A stretch of 64,000 nt of DNA from Pneumocystis sp. 'macacae' (taxonomy: Eukaryota; Ascomycota; Pneumocystomycetes; Pneumocystales; Pneumocystaceae): positions 124,001 to 188,000 of the forward strand of contig CM030735.1 of assembly GCA_018127085.1 (NCBI GenBank). The letters run 5' to 3'. Position 1 is the stretch's first letter, and each line of letters begins with the position of its first letter. Position numbers and translations under genes: made by a program. The notes below the pieces were generated by a model. The model searched no databases. It was not told the origin of the DNA and saw nothing but the letters and a program-made list of their open reading frames with translations. This document shows, piece by piece, positions 36,297 to 48,012 of this stretch.

Positions 36297-37737
36297 TCAA
36301 ATATTTATTGTAAATTCAGGTTCACTTTTCATAGCAATAAATCCTTGACGATTCCTTCCAACACGTTCAGATTTGAACCAATTATGGCATAAAATCTTTG
36401 TAAGGTTATCCATCTTTTTCTGTTTTTCATCTAAAGAATGAACAGATGCTAAAATAAGAATACTTTGAAGAAGTTTTGATGCAGTATCTGTTAATGTTTG
36501 ATCTAAATCTAAATTGAGCGGAATTTTTAAAAAAATAACTATTTTTCTATAAGAAAAGAAAAAATAACATAAATTTACCTTTTAATCTTTCATAAAGTGG
36601 AATAATAATATTATCTCTAAATCCAATTAATGTTATACGCCTTATATTTAAATCAATTTCATTCTCCCGAATGTTATTTCCATAATTATAGATTGCCCAT
36701 TCTAAATCTTCAAACTCTATTTGTAACGGCAAAAAAATAGCCTCAATATACGGAAGAACCGTGCTGAAAAAAAAAGTCCACAACTAAAATATATTATTAT
36801 ATCATAATACAATATATTTTATCTTACTTCAACAAGTCGAAGAATCATTTTTTCATCTGAAAGAGGTAATAGATTTGCATCAAAACATTTTATCCCAACT
36901 TCTATAAGTTTTTCTAGTTCATCTACTAACAGCCTCATCTTTTTCTCAGTATAACGTTTCTTAACATGAAATCTATCACATTTAAATTCAAATTTAAATC
37001 CAATAATATCTTTACTTAACAAGATTATTTAAACTTTCCACTGACATCAAAAGCCCTTCTCCATTAAAAAGAGGTAAAATTTTCATACAAAGCAACGGCC
37101 ATACATCATCAACAACATTATTAGCATAGTTATCTTTTGAACCTATATGCTTAATATCAAATGATGAAAGTGATTTCTGAAGAGGATGAAACATATTAGA
37201 TACAGAAGTTAACGTATGTCCAAAAGAATAAAAATTTGCATTTGTAGAATGAGATTTAAGATTTATATGATCAGGTAGTATTGAAGAACTCGCGTCCTTT
37301 TTTGAGGATTTAGAAAAATAATTTTTATATACAGAAGATTCAGACAAAGTAGGTAAAAGCGAAGTAAACTTAGGGCTTGCTGTTCCAATAATAGAAGGCA
37401 ACAGTGGTGCAAATGTATCTGTTAAAAAATTAATTGTAGATGGTATAGTTGATATTTTATTTTTAGAGACACCTGCTTCTTTTCCAAACAATGAATTTTT
37501 AAAGGAACTCTTAGAAAGCACAGAAGACGTGGACAAAGCTCTTTGACGACCTATTTTTGCTCGAATATTAGATGTCTGTGGTATTTCATCATTAATAGAT
37601 AAAATATCTGTTTGATAACCGTGTTTTGAGGGAGATAAACCTGATGAGCTTAATGCGGATGACGTAGAAGAATGAGAATCAGGTTCTTTCTCTTGTGAAA
37701 AGCCTTTTAACGATTTAGCTTTTCTTAAAACTGGCAT
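36297..37737 (-). CDS. BIT61: HbrB/Bit61/Prr5-like TORC2 subunit
   Basis: Accessory subunit of target-of-rapamycin complex 2, which signals to AGC kinases and actin. The start at 37737 (MPVLRKAKSLKGFSQEKEP) opens a long Ser-rich disordered region with many possible phosphosites. The HbrB domain begins VVDDVWPLLCMKILPLFNGE, LMSVESLNNLV; after introns come VKKRYTEKKMRLLVDELEKL, STVLPYIEAIFLPLQIEFED, ITLIGFRDNIIIPLYERL, SILILASVHSLDEKQKKMD and LCHNWFKSERVGRNRQGFIA, as in Bit61 and PRR5. Three introns or more. It shares its orientation with UTP7. Confidence 0.85.
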
Positions 37738-37901
37738 ATTGAAGAAGATAAAGATTAACGGAGTCAAGGGTGTTCGAGATCATACCTTATCAGATAAGAT
37801 TATCTAATCAAAACTCAATATAAATTAAAAAAGATAAATATAATATAGAAATACAATAAAAATAACAAAAATTAGTTTTTTAAGGCATTATTTTCCTATT
37901 T

Positions 37902-39767
37902 TCATGTTCCTGAATAAGTCATCGATTTTGTAACAAATCTTGATAATGCAGGTCCTAAAGGTTTCTCTTCCGGCAATCCAAGCCGTTTTCTTAAATATGC
38001 ATGTCGTAACTTCTTTTCTTTTTCAAGAGCAGCCTTTATACGAAGCTTCCTCTCATCTATTACATTTTTAGATTTCTTACGTAAATATCTTCGTAAAGAA
38101 GAATTTTTTCCACGTATTCTAGGCTTAGGAACCCACTTTTCTTCAGGCTAAATAGCTTAGTTTACATGGAAAAGAAATAAAAAAAGAATATACTGGTTTC
38201 AACTCTAATGCTTCCTTTTTTCTAACTTCTGGATGAACTGTATCTACATTTCCAATATAATTAGGATCCAAGGTAATCATTTCTGGCTGCAATTTTTCAA
38301 GTAAACTAATAACTTCTTTCTCTCTACGTTGTTTTTTTGTTTCATAAGGGTTTACTTCATATGCATCATAAGAAGGTTCTCCAGATCCTGAAAACAATAT
38401 ATTAAAATTATAAAATATTTATTAAAAGGAAAAACCTGGAATAATAAGATTTGAAAATCCCCGAGCATGTCCAAAGCCCAAAATATCCTCGTACGGACAA
38501 AACTTAACACGTTTAACAAGAGATCCTGGATTAAGATGTGTCATATATGGTGAATTTTGCTTTTTTTGCAAAGCATCTTTCCAAAGCTTTATAAAATAAA
38601 AATAAGAATTTTAAAAAATAAAATGAAACATACACTAACATGCGAACCCCATCCCACTGCAAGTATTCCTGTATCACTTATATGCAGAGTAGCAGCTGGA
38701 GTTGGCGAAAAGTAAGAATGCACTTCTTTCCAATTCCTAATATCCCATATTTTGACTTGACTATCAGCACCTGAAGACACCATATACCTTCCTTCACGAT
38801 CTATAGCAAGCGAATAAACAGGGCCCCTGTGAACTAACATTTTAACTAGAGGCGTCGATAAATTTGGAGACCATAAAGTAACAACACCGTTAAAATGTCC
38901 AATATGAATAATTGAATTATAAGGGTTCTGAGTCATAACTTTAGCAGAACCAAGTTTTGTAGGATATTCAGCAACAATTTTCCCTGTCGAAATATCTTGG
39001 TATTTCAAATATCCAGCCCCTCCCTGAAAATTTATTAGTTTATTACTAATTATTCATATCTTTTACAATGGTTGTTAAAAGATAATGATATGGTAGAAAC
39101 TCCATAGAGTATATATCAATATGACGTTTTAAGCAATGTACTTCTAATCCTGTATTATCATACATGTAAACATATTTTTTTTGTGCAACAACGAAAAATT
39201 TCTCATTATGAAGCCATCTATAACAATCAAAAAAGTCTTTAAAAAATCACATATATACTTAACATCTCTAACAGATTCCCTTAAATGAAACTCTGTATTT
39301 AATTTTCCACTTTTCCAGTCAAATGATGCAATATGTCCCTTTCTACCTCCTAATAGAATATGTCGCCCATTTCTAGTATAATCAAAAACATATGGACCAA
39401 ATGTTGGAAGTTTTAGATCAAAACCCTTGGAAATTTTAAAAACATATGCACATATACATATACTTTAAGTATTTTTCCTACCTTTTGGGAACTAATCAAA
39501 TCAATTTTTTCCTTTAATTGCGATTGAGTAATTTTATAAGTTTTCTCCATTCCTTCAGCTTCAAGATATCCAGCAGTAGAAGACTTCATCATATCAAACA
39601 TTCCTGCCTCTTTCTCAAAAGATTTGATACGTTTTTCAATTGTTTTAAGATTATGAAGCAGTTTTTTATCTTTAACATTCTAAAAACCTAAATAAGATGC
39701 AAAAAACATTTCAATGAAAAACCTTATATTTTAGTGATTTCCCTCTCCTATATTTAATGCTATTCAT
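37902..39767 (-). CDS. UTP7: Utp7/WDR46, SSU processome WD-repeat protein
   Basis: U3 snoRNP/SSU processome factor needed for 18S rRNA maturation in the nucleolus. Exon 1 is [15 protein letters not shown]; then [20 protein letters not shown] and the family signature [21 protein letters not shown] repeats follow: [50 protein letters not shown]. The BING4 C-terminal domain is clear: [60 protein letters not shown]. It ends in a Lys-rich helix and MTYSGT. It is divergent from TSR1 across 214 bp. Confidence 0.92.
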
Positions 39768-39981
39768 GGTTTGATATTAACTATATGAAAAATTGGTTTT
39801 AAAACGATCCAAAAAATTGACAATTAAGTAATTAAGATTTCAAAGTTTAAATTTTGATAAGGTCAACCGATAAAATCTTAACTTCATAGAAAATAGAAAA
39901 AAAAAATAATTTTTTTTTGAGAAAATAATAGAATTTGACATTAAGTATTTAAAAAATCTTTGAAAAAAAACAGTTTACAAT
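39768..39981. promoter_or_regulatory. Shared divergent promoter of UTP7 and TSR1
   Basis: 214 bp lying between the two start codons. It has TGAAAAATT at 39786-39794, nine bases of the RRPE rRNA-processing element known from yeast ribosome-biogenesis promoters, and long A/T tracts (39896-39920). Function is inferred. Confidence 0.45.
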
Positions 39982-42837
39982 ATGATTACAAAAAAGTTGC
40001 CTATTTTACACCATCATCGGTCAAGTATGAAGAAAGTACATAAAAAATTTAAATCTCAAAAAAAATCAAAAAGTATGTAACAAATATAATTTTTTAACGG
40101 AAATGGAATTTTTTTATATTGAAATATAAATTGATTGTTTTTAGAAAGAGTTGATGCTGTCTTACGTGTTATTTCAGCAAAAAAACACACATCATTAAAG
40201 GCGGATAGGAAAAACACCAAAAAACAAACCCAAATAAATAAAAGGGATAAGGCAGCTGAAAGCAACAGTAAACATTTCGGAATAGATGGCATTTCTAAAA
40301 TAATCGTATTTTTTACATCTTAATTTTATATTTATTAAACTATAAAAGGTCATTGTTCCTCTCTGTATCAATGTAAATCCAATGGATGTAGTACGAAATC
40401 TCAGCCATTCAGTTGATGTAAATATAAATGAATTCACTGGGATATCTGATATATTTGTGTTTGTTATAATTTCTCTAGAAAAGTAACTAAAATAATTAGC
40501 GTGGAACGATTTAAACAAAAACTCCAATATATTATACCAAGAAGGCATTTTTTGGATATTCTTGACTTCTGCAAAATTGCAGATTTTGTTTTATTGCTTA
40601 TGTCAGCTACTGAAGAAGTCGATTCATTTGGAGAAGTATGTTTGCGATCTATTCAAGCACAAGGTATTTCTACTATTATACCAGTCGTACAGGTTTGTCA
40701 GGATAAATGCATATGAATCTTTTCAAATGTTTTAGCATACAAATGAATTAAATTCTTTAAAAAGAAGCAAAGAAGTAAAGAAATCATTACTAAATTTTAT
40801 CAATTATTTTTTTCCAGGACAAAAAATATATTCTACCGATCAACCTCAAGAAGCTCTAAATGTAATCAGAATGATTTGTGTTCAATCGCCTATTGGAGTG
40901 CGGTGGCGTGACGAAAGATCATATATTATAGCAGAAGAAGTTAACTGGAGGGAATTAAATGATAGTGCAAAAGGAATTTTGAGTATCAAGGGAATTATAA
41001 GAAGTAAACCATTAAACATAAATCGTTTGATTCATATAATTGGCTGGGGAGATTATCAAATTGATCGAGTGAATATTTTTGTTTTTTATTTAAAATAATT
41101 GATTTATTATTAGATTATTCCTCTTGATATACAAAGGGATTATAATAGAACATACGAGGGTGAAATAATGGAGTGTATTGAAAAAAATGCTATATTTCCT
41201 ACAAAAGACCAGGATTCTTTAGAAGAACTAGCACCAATTACTGAAAATATGGAAGATATAGATAAGCACATTGATCAAAAAAAAGAAGAGAAACAAAAAA
41301 GTGTCCGTGTTGATGATTATTGTTACTTTTCTGATAATTCAGAAATAATCAAGAGACCACGTCGTTTGCCTCCTGGAACATCAGATTATCAAGCAACATG
41401 GATTCTTGATACTGATTCTGAAGAGGATAAAGATAGCAATTCCGAAACAGATAAAAATAGTTTAAATATGGATATTGACGATTCATTATATTTAGAAAAA
41501 AAGGATGATTTAAATAATTTTTCATCTAAATATGAAAAAAATATTTCAGATGCAAAGCAAATGAAAGATTATGAAAGCGATATTTCATTAGAGCTACTAT
41601 CAGAAGATAAAGAGTAAGTTAAATTATTAGAAAATTTTAAAATGATAACCTTTGAATTCAGAATACTGGAAAATAGGGAAAAAGAAAAAGAAGAAGATCG
41701 GGAATTTCCAGATGAAATAGAAATTCCATTTAATATATCTGCTAAAGAAAGATTTAAAAAATATAGGGGATTGAAGAACTTCAGAACAAGTCCATGGAAT
41801 CCTGATGAATATGATACAAATCAACCTAATTATTGGAAACATATATATAAGTTTAGTAATTATAAGGCAACAAAAAAGAAAGTTATCAAACATGCATTTA
41901 CCGATGGAGTTAAAGTAGGCTAACATTTTGAATTTAAATATGTTTTTAATTGATCAGGTTGGGACGTATGTTATTATCGAGATTAAGAACTGTGAAAAAG
42001 AAATATATTCTACATATTCTTCAGCTTCGCCTTTTATCATCTTTTCACTCTTAAAATATGAACATCTTTTAACAACGTCAAATTTTCTTGTAACGCAAAA
42101 TACAGAATATGAATTACCAGTTAAATCTAAAGATGAATTGATTTTACAATATGGTCCTCGAAGAATCCTTGTTAATCCGCTTTTTTCTCAAGCTTCTAAT
42201 TCGAAAAGTGTAAATAATGTACATAAATTTGAAAAATATCTACATCATAGAAGGGCATCTATCGCCTCAGTCGTTTGTCCTATTTTTTTTGGAGCTATTC
42301 CCATATTATTTTTGAAGAATACACCATCTGGTATAAATCCTTTTGTTATTCAGAGTTTTTTAACATTTACAGGCATTTCTTTAGTTGCAACTGGTTCTTT
42401 TTTTAATACAGATTATTCAAGAATCATTGCAAAAAGAGTAATTTTAACAGGCTATCCTTTTAAAATTTATAAAAGAACAGTAATTGTTCGATATATGTTT
42501 TTTAATCCAGGTGCTACAGAATATAATTTAAATACTTATTTTAATCATATATAGAGGACGTAGAATGGTTTAAACCTATACAATTATTTACAAAATACGG
42601 AAAAATAGGCTACATTAAAGGTAATACAATTATGTTATCTATTTAACTGATTTTATAACATAATAGAAAGCTTGGGCACGCATGGTTATTTTAAAGCTAC
42701 ATTTGATGGAAGAATTAATCAACAAGATACTGTTGCAATGAGCCTGTAATTATTTTATATATATATATTTATTTGCTTATATATTATTTAGATATAAAAG
42801 AATTTATCCACGCCCTGGAACAATATGGCGTCCTTAA
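39982..42837 (+). CDS. TSR1: Tsr1, GTPase-like 40S ribosome assembly factor
   Basis: Pre-40S factor, structurally like a translational GTPase, that blocks premature subunit joining. Exon 1 gives [19 protein letters not shown], the family's basic start. Further blocks are [56 protein letters not shown] and [17 protein letters not shown]. Then comes an acidic linker, [40 protein letters not shown] and [19 protein letters not shown] residues seen as [20 protein letters not shown]. The end is [40 protein letters not shown]: the usual Tsr1 terminus. Seven or more introns. Confidence 0.92.
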
Positions 42838-43091
42838 ATGAAACAGTTATATATATGTTATTTTTAAAAACATATAAAACAACATTTTCATATATAAATG
42901 ATAATATATTTGAGTATACAACTACTTTTAAAAAACAAACGCAAGTAATCATAAAAAATAACAATTCATTCATATAATATCTTTTTGCTTCATCTGATAT
43001 ATATTTTCATTGTCTTCGATTTCGTGTTCCATTTATCACTGATTAAGTTGAAAATAAAAGAAGGAAATTTGATATATCAATAGAAAAACAC

Positions 43092-43438
43092 ATGAAGGCA
43101 CATATTTTACTTAGGAGAATATCCACTTTTTATTTTTCTAGAATTTCCAAACGAATGTTAGATGAAATTAAGCCACCGTTATATAAAGATCTTTTTGAAA
43201 ATAATATTCATCCAGATGCAAAAAAACCACTTCCGCCTGAATTTGAAGGCGATATAAACCCGCATGTATTAATTTTTCCTTATATTCTTAATAAAATACT
43301 AAGTTCTAATCAAGACAGGTGAAGTAGGAGGTTTTTTCGAAACTTTTTAATATTTTTTATTAAATAACAACAGGACCTAAAACAGATCCACTTAAACACG
43401 GTGATTATTCATTTGGGGGCAGAACAACTGACTTTTAA
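43092..43438 (+). CDS. SDH8: Succinate dehydrogenase assembly factor 4 (Sdh8/SDHAF4)
   Basis: Small mitochondrial matrix protein that holds flavinylated Sdh1 before it joins Sdh2. Three exons give 84 residues. The N-terminus (MKAHILLRRISTFYFSRISK) is a basic presequence. The DUF1674 signature is spread over the junctions: FEGDINPH, then TGEVGG, then PKTDPLKHGDYSFGGRTTDF, the invariant INP.TGE.GGPK....HGD....GR..DF pattern. The middle exon is only 16 nt, defined by an acceptor ending AATCAAG and a donor beginning GTTTTT; the last intron ends AACAACAG. Confidence 0.88.
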
Positions 43439-43865
43439 TCTATTTTTCCTAAAAAATTTATCTATCTATAAAACTTCACAATAAAGTTATTTTGATGACA
43501 AAATTATATTAAAACATAACATTATTTAACAAAATTTTTATCAATACACCTTTAAAAGTATCCATAAAAATTTATGTTTATCAATAATTGACTATTTATA
43601 GGAATATTTGTCACTTTAATAACCTTCAACATAGCATATTTATATAGATTCTAAGCACTGTTTATGCACTCATATGGAATATATATTGATCATGACTATG
43701 CATAGTTTTTAAATATATTCATGTATCTATATACATGTTCATCCTTTGTATATTTTTATTTGTTTTAAATAAAATAAATATGAAAAAAATAATCATATTT
43801 TAGAGTAAGTCATATGCTTTAACAGGAAACATGTTCCCTGTTAAAGCATATTGTTTATCATCTTA
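43439..43865. other. Convergent spacer with a large palindrome
   Basis: Region between the 3' ends of SDH8 and the DUF1772 gene. AT-rich; its one structured element is the inverted repeat at 43812-43851, 14 bp beyond the DUF1772 stop codon. Confidence 0.6.
43812..43851. repeat. 40-nt near-perfect palindrome (hairpin)
   Basis: Perfect 15-bp arms, ATATGCTTTAACAGG at 43812-43826 and its complement at 43837-43851, flank a 10-nt centre AAACATGTTC. Only one of the 20 opposed positions fails to pair (A 43827 against C 43836). Such length and purity are unique in this window. It could be a 3'-end hairpin, a protein-dimer site or a footprint of a small element. Confidence 0.85.
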
Positions 43866-44471
43866 TCAGGCAGATAGCGTATCGCCATAACTACCAACCA
43901 CTGTCATTGCAAAAACAATAGATGCCCAGATTGTATTAACGATATAAAATCGACCCCAACTTCTTAAACTCTTTTCAGAAAGTGTTAACGCGCCTTTTTC
44001 TTCTATTTGCTGTATAATTTTGGTGATTCGTGGCTGAATATAAAAAAATGTAGCTGGAATCAAAGAAAGAATACCAAAACTACCTAGTGTCGTTATCTAC
44101 AGACAAATACTATTCAAGCAATTATTACTATAAAGTAAATACGGGTGGGAAACTTGTGGTTCTGATAAAATATAAGCACCTAAAAATAACACTGAAGCAA
44201 GCGATTCAAGTGGCCAAATATAGCGAACCCAACGTTTAGCTGTGGCATTTATCATTGAAGATATAAAAGACAAAGAACAGTCTGATGTGATAGCAGGAAT
44301 CATAAATGCAGATAGAGAAAGATATGATCCCTATAAGTATTAATTTTTATAAAAAATAACAGTTTTAAAGGCTTTTCCGCTTAAAAAGCCAGTACATACT
44401 GCAATACACCCAATTGTAACTGTCCCAATAACCTTGCAGGAAACTGCCACAATAACACGTTTACTATCCAT
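43866..44471 (-). CDS. DUF1772 (anthrone-oxygenase-like) membrane protein
   Basis: Small polytopic protein of the DUF1772 family; function in this clade is unknown. Three exons: MDSKRVIVAVSCKVIGTVTI with GFLSGKAFKT; then, after a very short intron (about 32 nt), GSYLSLSAFMIPAITSDCSL, AKRWVRYIWPLESLASVLFL; then, after another, LIPATFFYIQPRITKIIQQI and the end WASIVFAMTVVGSYGDTLSA. Four hydrophobic segments. The pattern fits the G..l..S.....P.l and f....p.n..L....R.W.....R family layout loosely. Confidence 0.7.
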
Positions 44472-44826
44472 CAATTAAATCAAAATATTTTAATAAATGT
44501 TGTCGTAGCGTAAATGGTCAAAATGCGTATTATTTTCATGTTATACAAAAACTGTTTTAATAAAAAGTATTTTTCTTGGTATTTGCTTAAAGACAAGTAT
44601 TGATAATATTTGCACAGTTTAATTTTCTCAAAATTAGCAAAAGCTAATAAACATGACATAAATAGTATTACAATATTAAAACATACGTAAGGAAACTCGT
44701 AAAAACTTTCTTGGGTAATATACAACAAATAATCTCTAATATAGCTTACTAGATATAGCAGTCAGTAAATTATAAATCCTTAAATGATTTAAAGAAACGC
44801 AAACAAGAGCGTACAAAACGGCATTG
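44472..44826. other. AT-rich spacer DUF1772-MCP5
   Basis: 355 bp between two minus-strand genes. No supported gene or motif; composition typical of the AT-rich part of the window, which places the edge of the GC-rich island inside MCP5. Confidence 0.5.
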
Positions 44827-47800
44827 TCAAGGAGAACGGCTGTGGCGAGAATCACTGCTAAAACTTTTGGATCTATGTGGAAGTGTGCTGACATCATGTT
44901 TCCCTAGACAAAGGTAAATAAAAAAGCGTTTCAAAAGAAAATTACCATCACAACATGACCGAACATTCTCCAAATTTGCGTATCTCATAATAGAGCTGAT
45001 TCTTTCATATTGGTCATTCATACGACGCTCAGTCTCAGATGATGCATAATTTTTGGGATAAGGTTTCTTGAATTTAAAAGATGGAGATGAGCTGGTGCCA
45101 GAATGAATCGTTTGACTCAGTCTGGAAAAAGAGCTTTGTCTCCGCAAAGAAGCATTTCTCTCAGACGCCGTTATATTCGAGCTGCTGGAAAAGACAGAGG
45201 ATGGGCCTTTTGAATATCTAAATGTCGGGCTGACATTTTCATTTGCTTGTCGACACACCGGGTCAAAAGTCCTCGTCTCCATCATGTCCTCAATCCTATT
45301 CGTAGAGATCTCCATAAGCGGGTTTACTCGAGAAGTCAGGTACAGCAGTGCTTGATACCAAAGCTCGTGGCTGCTAGACGATGTAGTGGTAAACTTGATT
45401 GCACGCGCCGGCGTAACAATAATAATGCTTTTGTTGTAGATCCCCTGCGGATACGGATTGTTGTCGTAAACAACCCTCACCGACTCAATAAACGCAGACT
45501 TCGCATGCAGCTCCTGCCCGTACGAAGTCGACGGATTGTATTTCGACCAATACAGCGACCTCGAGTAAGGATGGATCCAAAAAAACCTCATGTGTCGGTT
45601 GCGAGACAGCTCCTGCCGGATGTGCTTCCGCGTATACTTCCACAGGTACTCGCCAATCATCGTCTGCGTGATCGAGTGTATGATCTGCGGGTCTATCGAC
45701 GACTGCGTATATGTAAGAATCTTAAGCCCGTTCGACTGCGGCTGCTGGTTCTCGATGTTGCTCGCACATGACGAAAACGAGTCATACGACATCTTCCTCC
45801 CGCTCCCAACAGCCGACCCATTCGTGGCCCGCGCCGAGTCCTGCACCGTATCCAGCCGCAACGGCGTCCTCCTGCTCCCCGGCGTACAAAGAACCGTGTT
45901 GGACTTCCTCAGCGACCCCCCATACACCCAATACTCCCCCTCCCCTCCCTCCCCCACTGCCTCCCCGCCCCGCTGCTTCACTGCCCTCGGCCCAACGCCT
46001 CTGCCCAGAGAATACACCGACCGGTCCGTCGTGTTGTTTTCCGAAAACCTCGACGACACCGAGAAAATCGTCTCCTGGTCTGCCCCCATCAGCCTCCATC
46101 GCCCCCAAACTCCCCATCCTACCGCTCAGAGTCCTCCTCGAGCTCACAACACTGCTCTGTGCTTGCCCCACAGCCACCCCCCGCCCATCCCCTCCCACTC
46201 CCCCTTCCTGCTCCTCTGCCTCCCCTGCAGCACCCACTGTCCCCCCGCCCGGCACCTCCCCCTGCCTGCCACTGCCTGCCCGCCCTGCACCACTGCTCCT
46301 GCCCTGCTTATCGCTGCCCATTGGCCCTGAGCCATGCACCCCTCCCGCCAACTCCCGCTCCCCCCCGTCCTGCCGCTCTCCCTGCAAAACCTCCCCGCCC
46401 TGCCCGCTCCCTGCTGCACTCTTGTCTGTCCCCCTGCCTGCAAGCGGCACATACACACTCTTCTTCCTCCTCAGCCTGAAAATAGACCCAATCGATCCCA
46501 GCGAAAAAAGCCTTGTTCCCTCTGCTCCTCCCCGTCTCTCCTCCCCACTGCCAACTTCTCCCGTCTCCTGGCCATCCACATCCTGCCGGCACCCGTCTGC
46601 CCCCGCGTCCCTGCCGTCCCTGCCAAAAAGAAGACTCTTTATCTGTGCCAGATCCGACACCTCGTCTGTCATTGTCCCTGCATCTGCCGTCTCCACACAC
46701 ACCCGGCCCAGTGCCTCGAGCTCCTTCGACAGCGGCTCCCGCGGCCCTGTTGCCGCCGAGCCGTCTGTCTCTGTCTCCGTCTCTGTCTCTGCTGCCCTGC
46801 TGTACACGCTTCCCCGGCAACGCCGCCGCGCAACCCTCCGCCCCCCACCCCTCGCCCGCTCCACCTGTGCCAGCTGTGCAAGTGCCTCGTCCAGCTCCTG
46901 CCGCAGCCGCATCTTCTCGCCCTTCTCGTGCTGCATTGCACCCCGCAGCCCGTTGATCGTCCGCTGCGCGTGCTGCAGCGCTGCCCGCGCGGTCTCCGCC
47001 TCCAACGGCGCACTCCTCGCCGGCGTCCGCTCCACCGGCGACCCCGGTGACTCCTCCCCCCACTCCTCCGGCGTCTCCTGTCCCTGCACCGCTGCTGCCG
47101 CTGCCGCCACGACGCCTGCTGCCCGCTGCACCTGCTGCGGCGCCTCTGCCCGCAGCTCCTCCAGCTGCCGCAGCAGCTCTGCCCTCTCCTCAGCCCACTC
47201 CCCCGCTGCCCGCCGGAACCCTGCACTCTCTGTCTCCCACCGCCCCCGCAGCTCCTCAACCTCCCCACTCAGCTCTGCCTCCCGCTCCCGCAGCGCATCC
47301 ACTGTCTCTGCCTGTGCTGCTGCCTGCCGCTGCAGCCGCCTGTTTTCCTGCACCGCCCGCTGCTCTGCCGCTGCTGCCTCTCCTATCCGCTGCTCTGTCT
47401 CCTGCATCCGCAGCTCCAGATTCCAGTTCTCCTCTCTGTGCCGCTCCTCCGACTCCCCCACTGCCCGCAGCCGCTGCTCCAGACACTCAATCTGCTGCTC
47501 CAATCCCCGCTTCTCGTCCTCCACTGCCCTCCACTGTGCATCCCGCTCTCCAAGGACGCCCTGCAGCCGCCGCACCTCCCCCAGCAGCCCCTGTCCGATC
47601 TCTGCTGCAAGCTCCAGGTTGTGCGTGCGCGCTGCCGCCCGCGCTGCGCGCCGCCGCTGCGACAGCGCCTGCTTGACCGGCGACACTGTGCCCGCTGTCC
47701 ACCGCGGCGTCCCCGGGACCGACCCCGTCTCCCATGCACTGTCCTGTGCTGCATCTGCTGCCGCCTGCCATGTGTCGCCCGCGTCCCGCCGGATGTCGTC

Positions 47801-47968
47801 CAGCTCGCGCTCAAGCTCGCTCAGCCGCGCCGACAGCTGCGCCGGGACGGCCAGCGCGTCCTCCAGCCGCTGCTGCTGCGCCAGCAGCCGCTCTCCCAGC
47901 ACTCCTGCGCCATGCAGCCGCCGTGCAACCTCGTCGAGCTGTGCACGCGCTGCTGCTGCTGCATCCAT
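44827..47968 (-). CDS. MCP5: Cortical dynein anchor of the Num1/ApsA/Mcp5 family
   Basis: Cell-cortex protein that captures dynein and pulls microtubules and nuclei; Mcp5 does so in meiotic horsetail movement. Three exons (47968-46123, 46079-44946, 44903-44827; introns of 43 and 42 nt) join to 1018 residues. Residues 1-500 are coiled coil, extremely rich in Glu/Arg/Ala/Gln (LSARLSELERELDDI, QIECLEQRLRAVGESEERH). A disordered Gly/Ser section follows. The PH domain is about 755-865: IGEYLWKYTRK, MRFFWIHPYSRSLYWSKYNP, IIIVTPARAIKFTTTSSSSH, ELWYQALLYLTSR. The N-terminal two thirds is GC-rich, with a G-rich coding strand; the PH and tail part is AT-richer. Its ATG is only 44 bp after the ARP8 stop. 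Confidence 0.85.
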
Positions 47969-48012
47969 CGCGGGGCTCCGTGCGCGACGCACACAAGACT
48001 TCTCGGGTGTCC

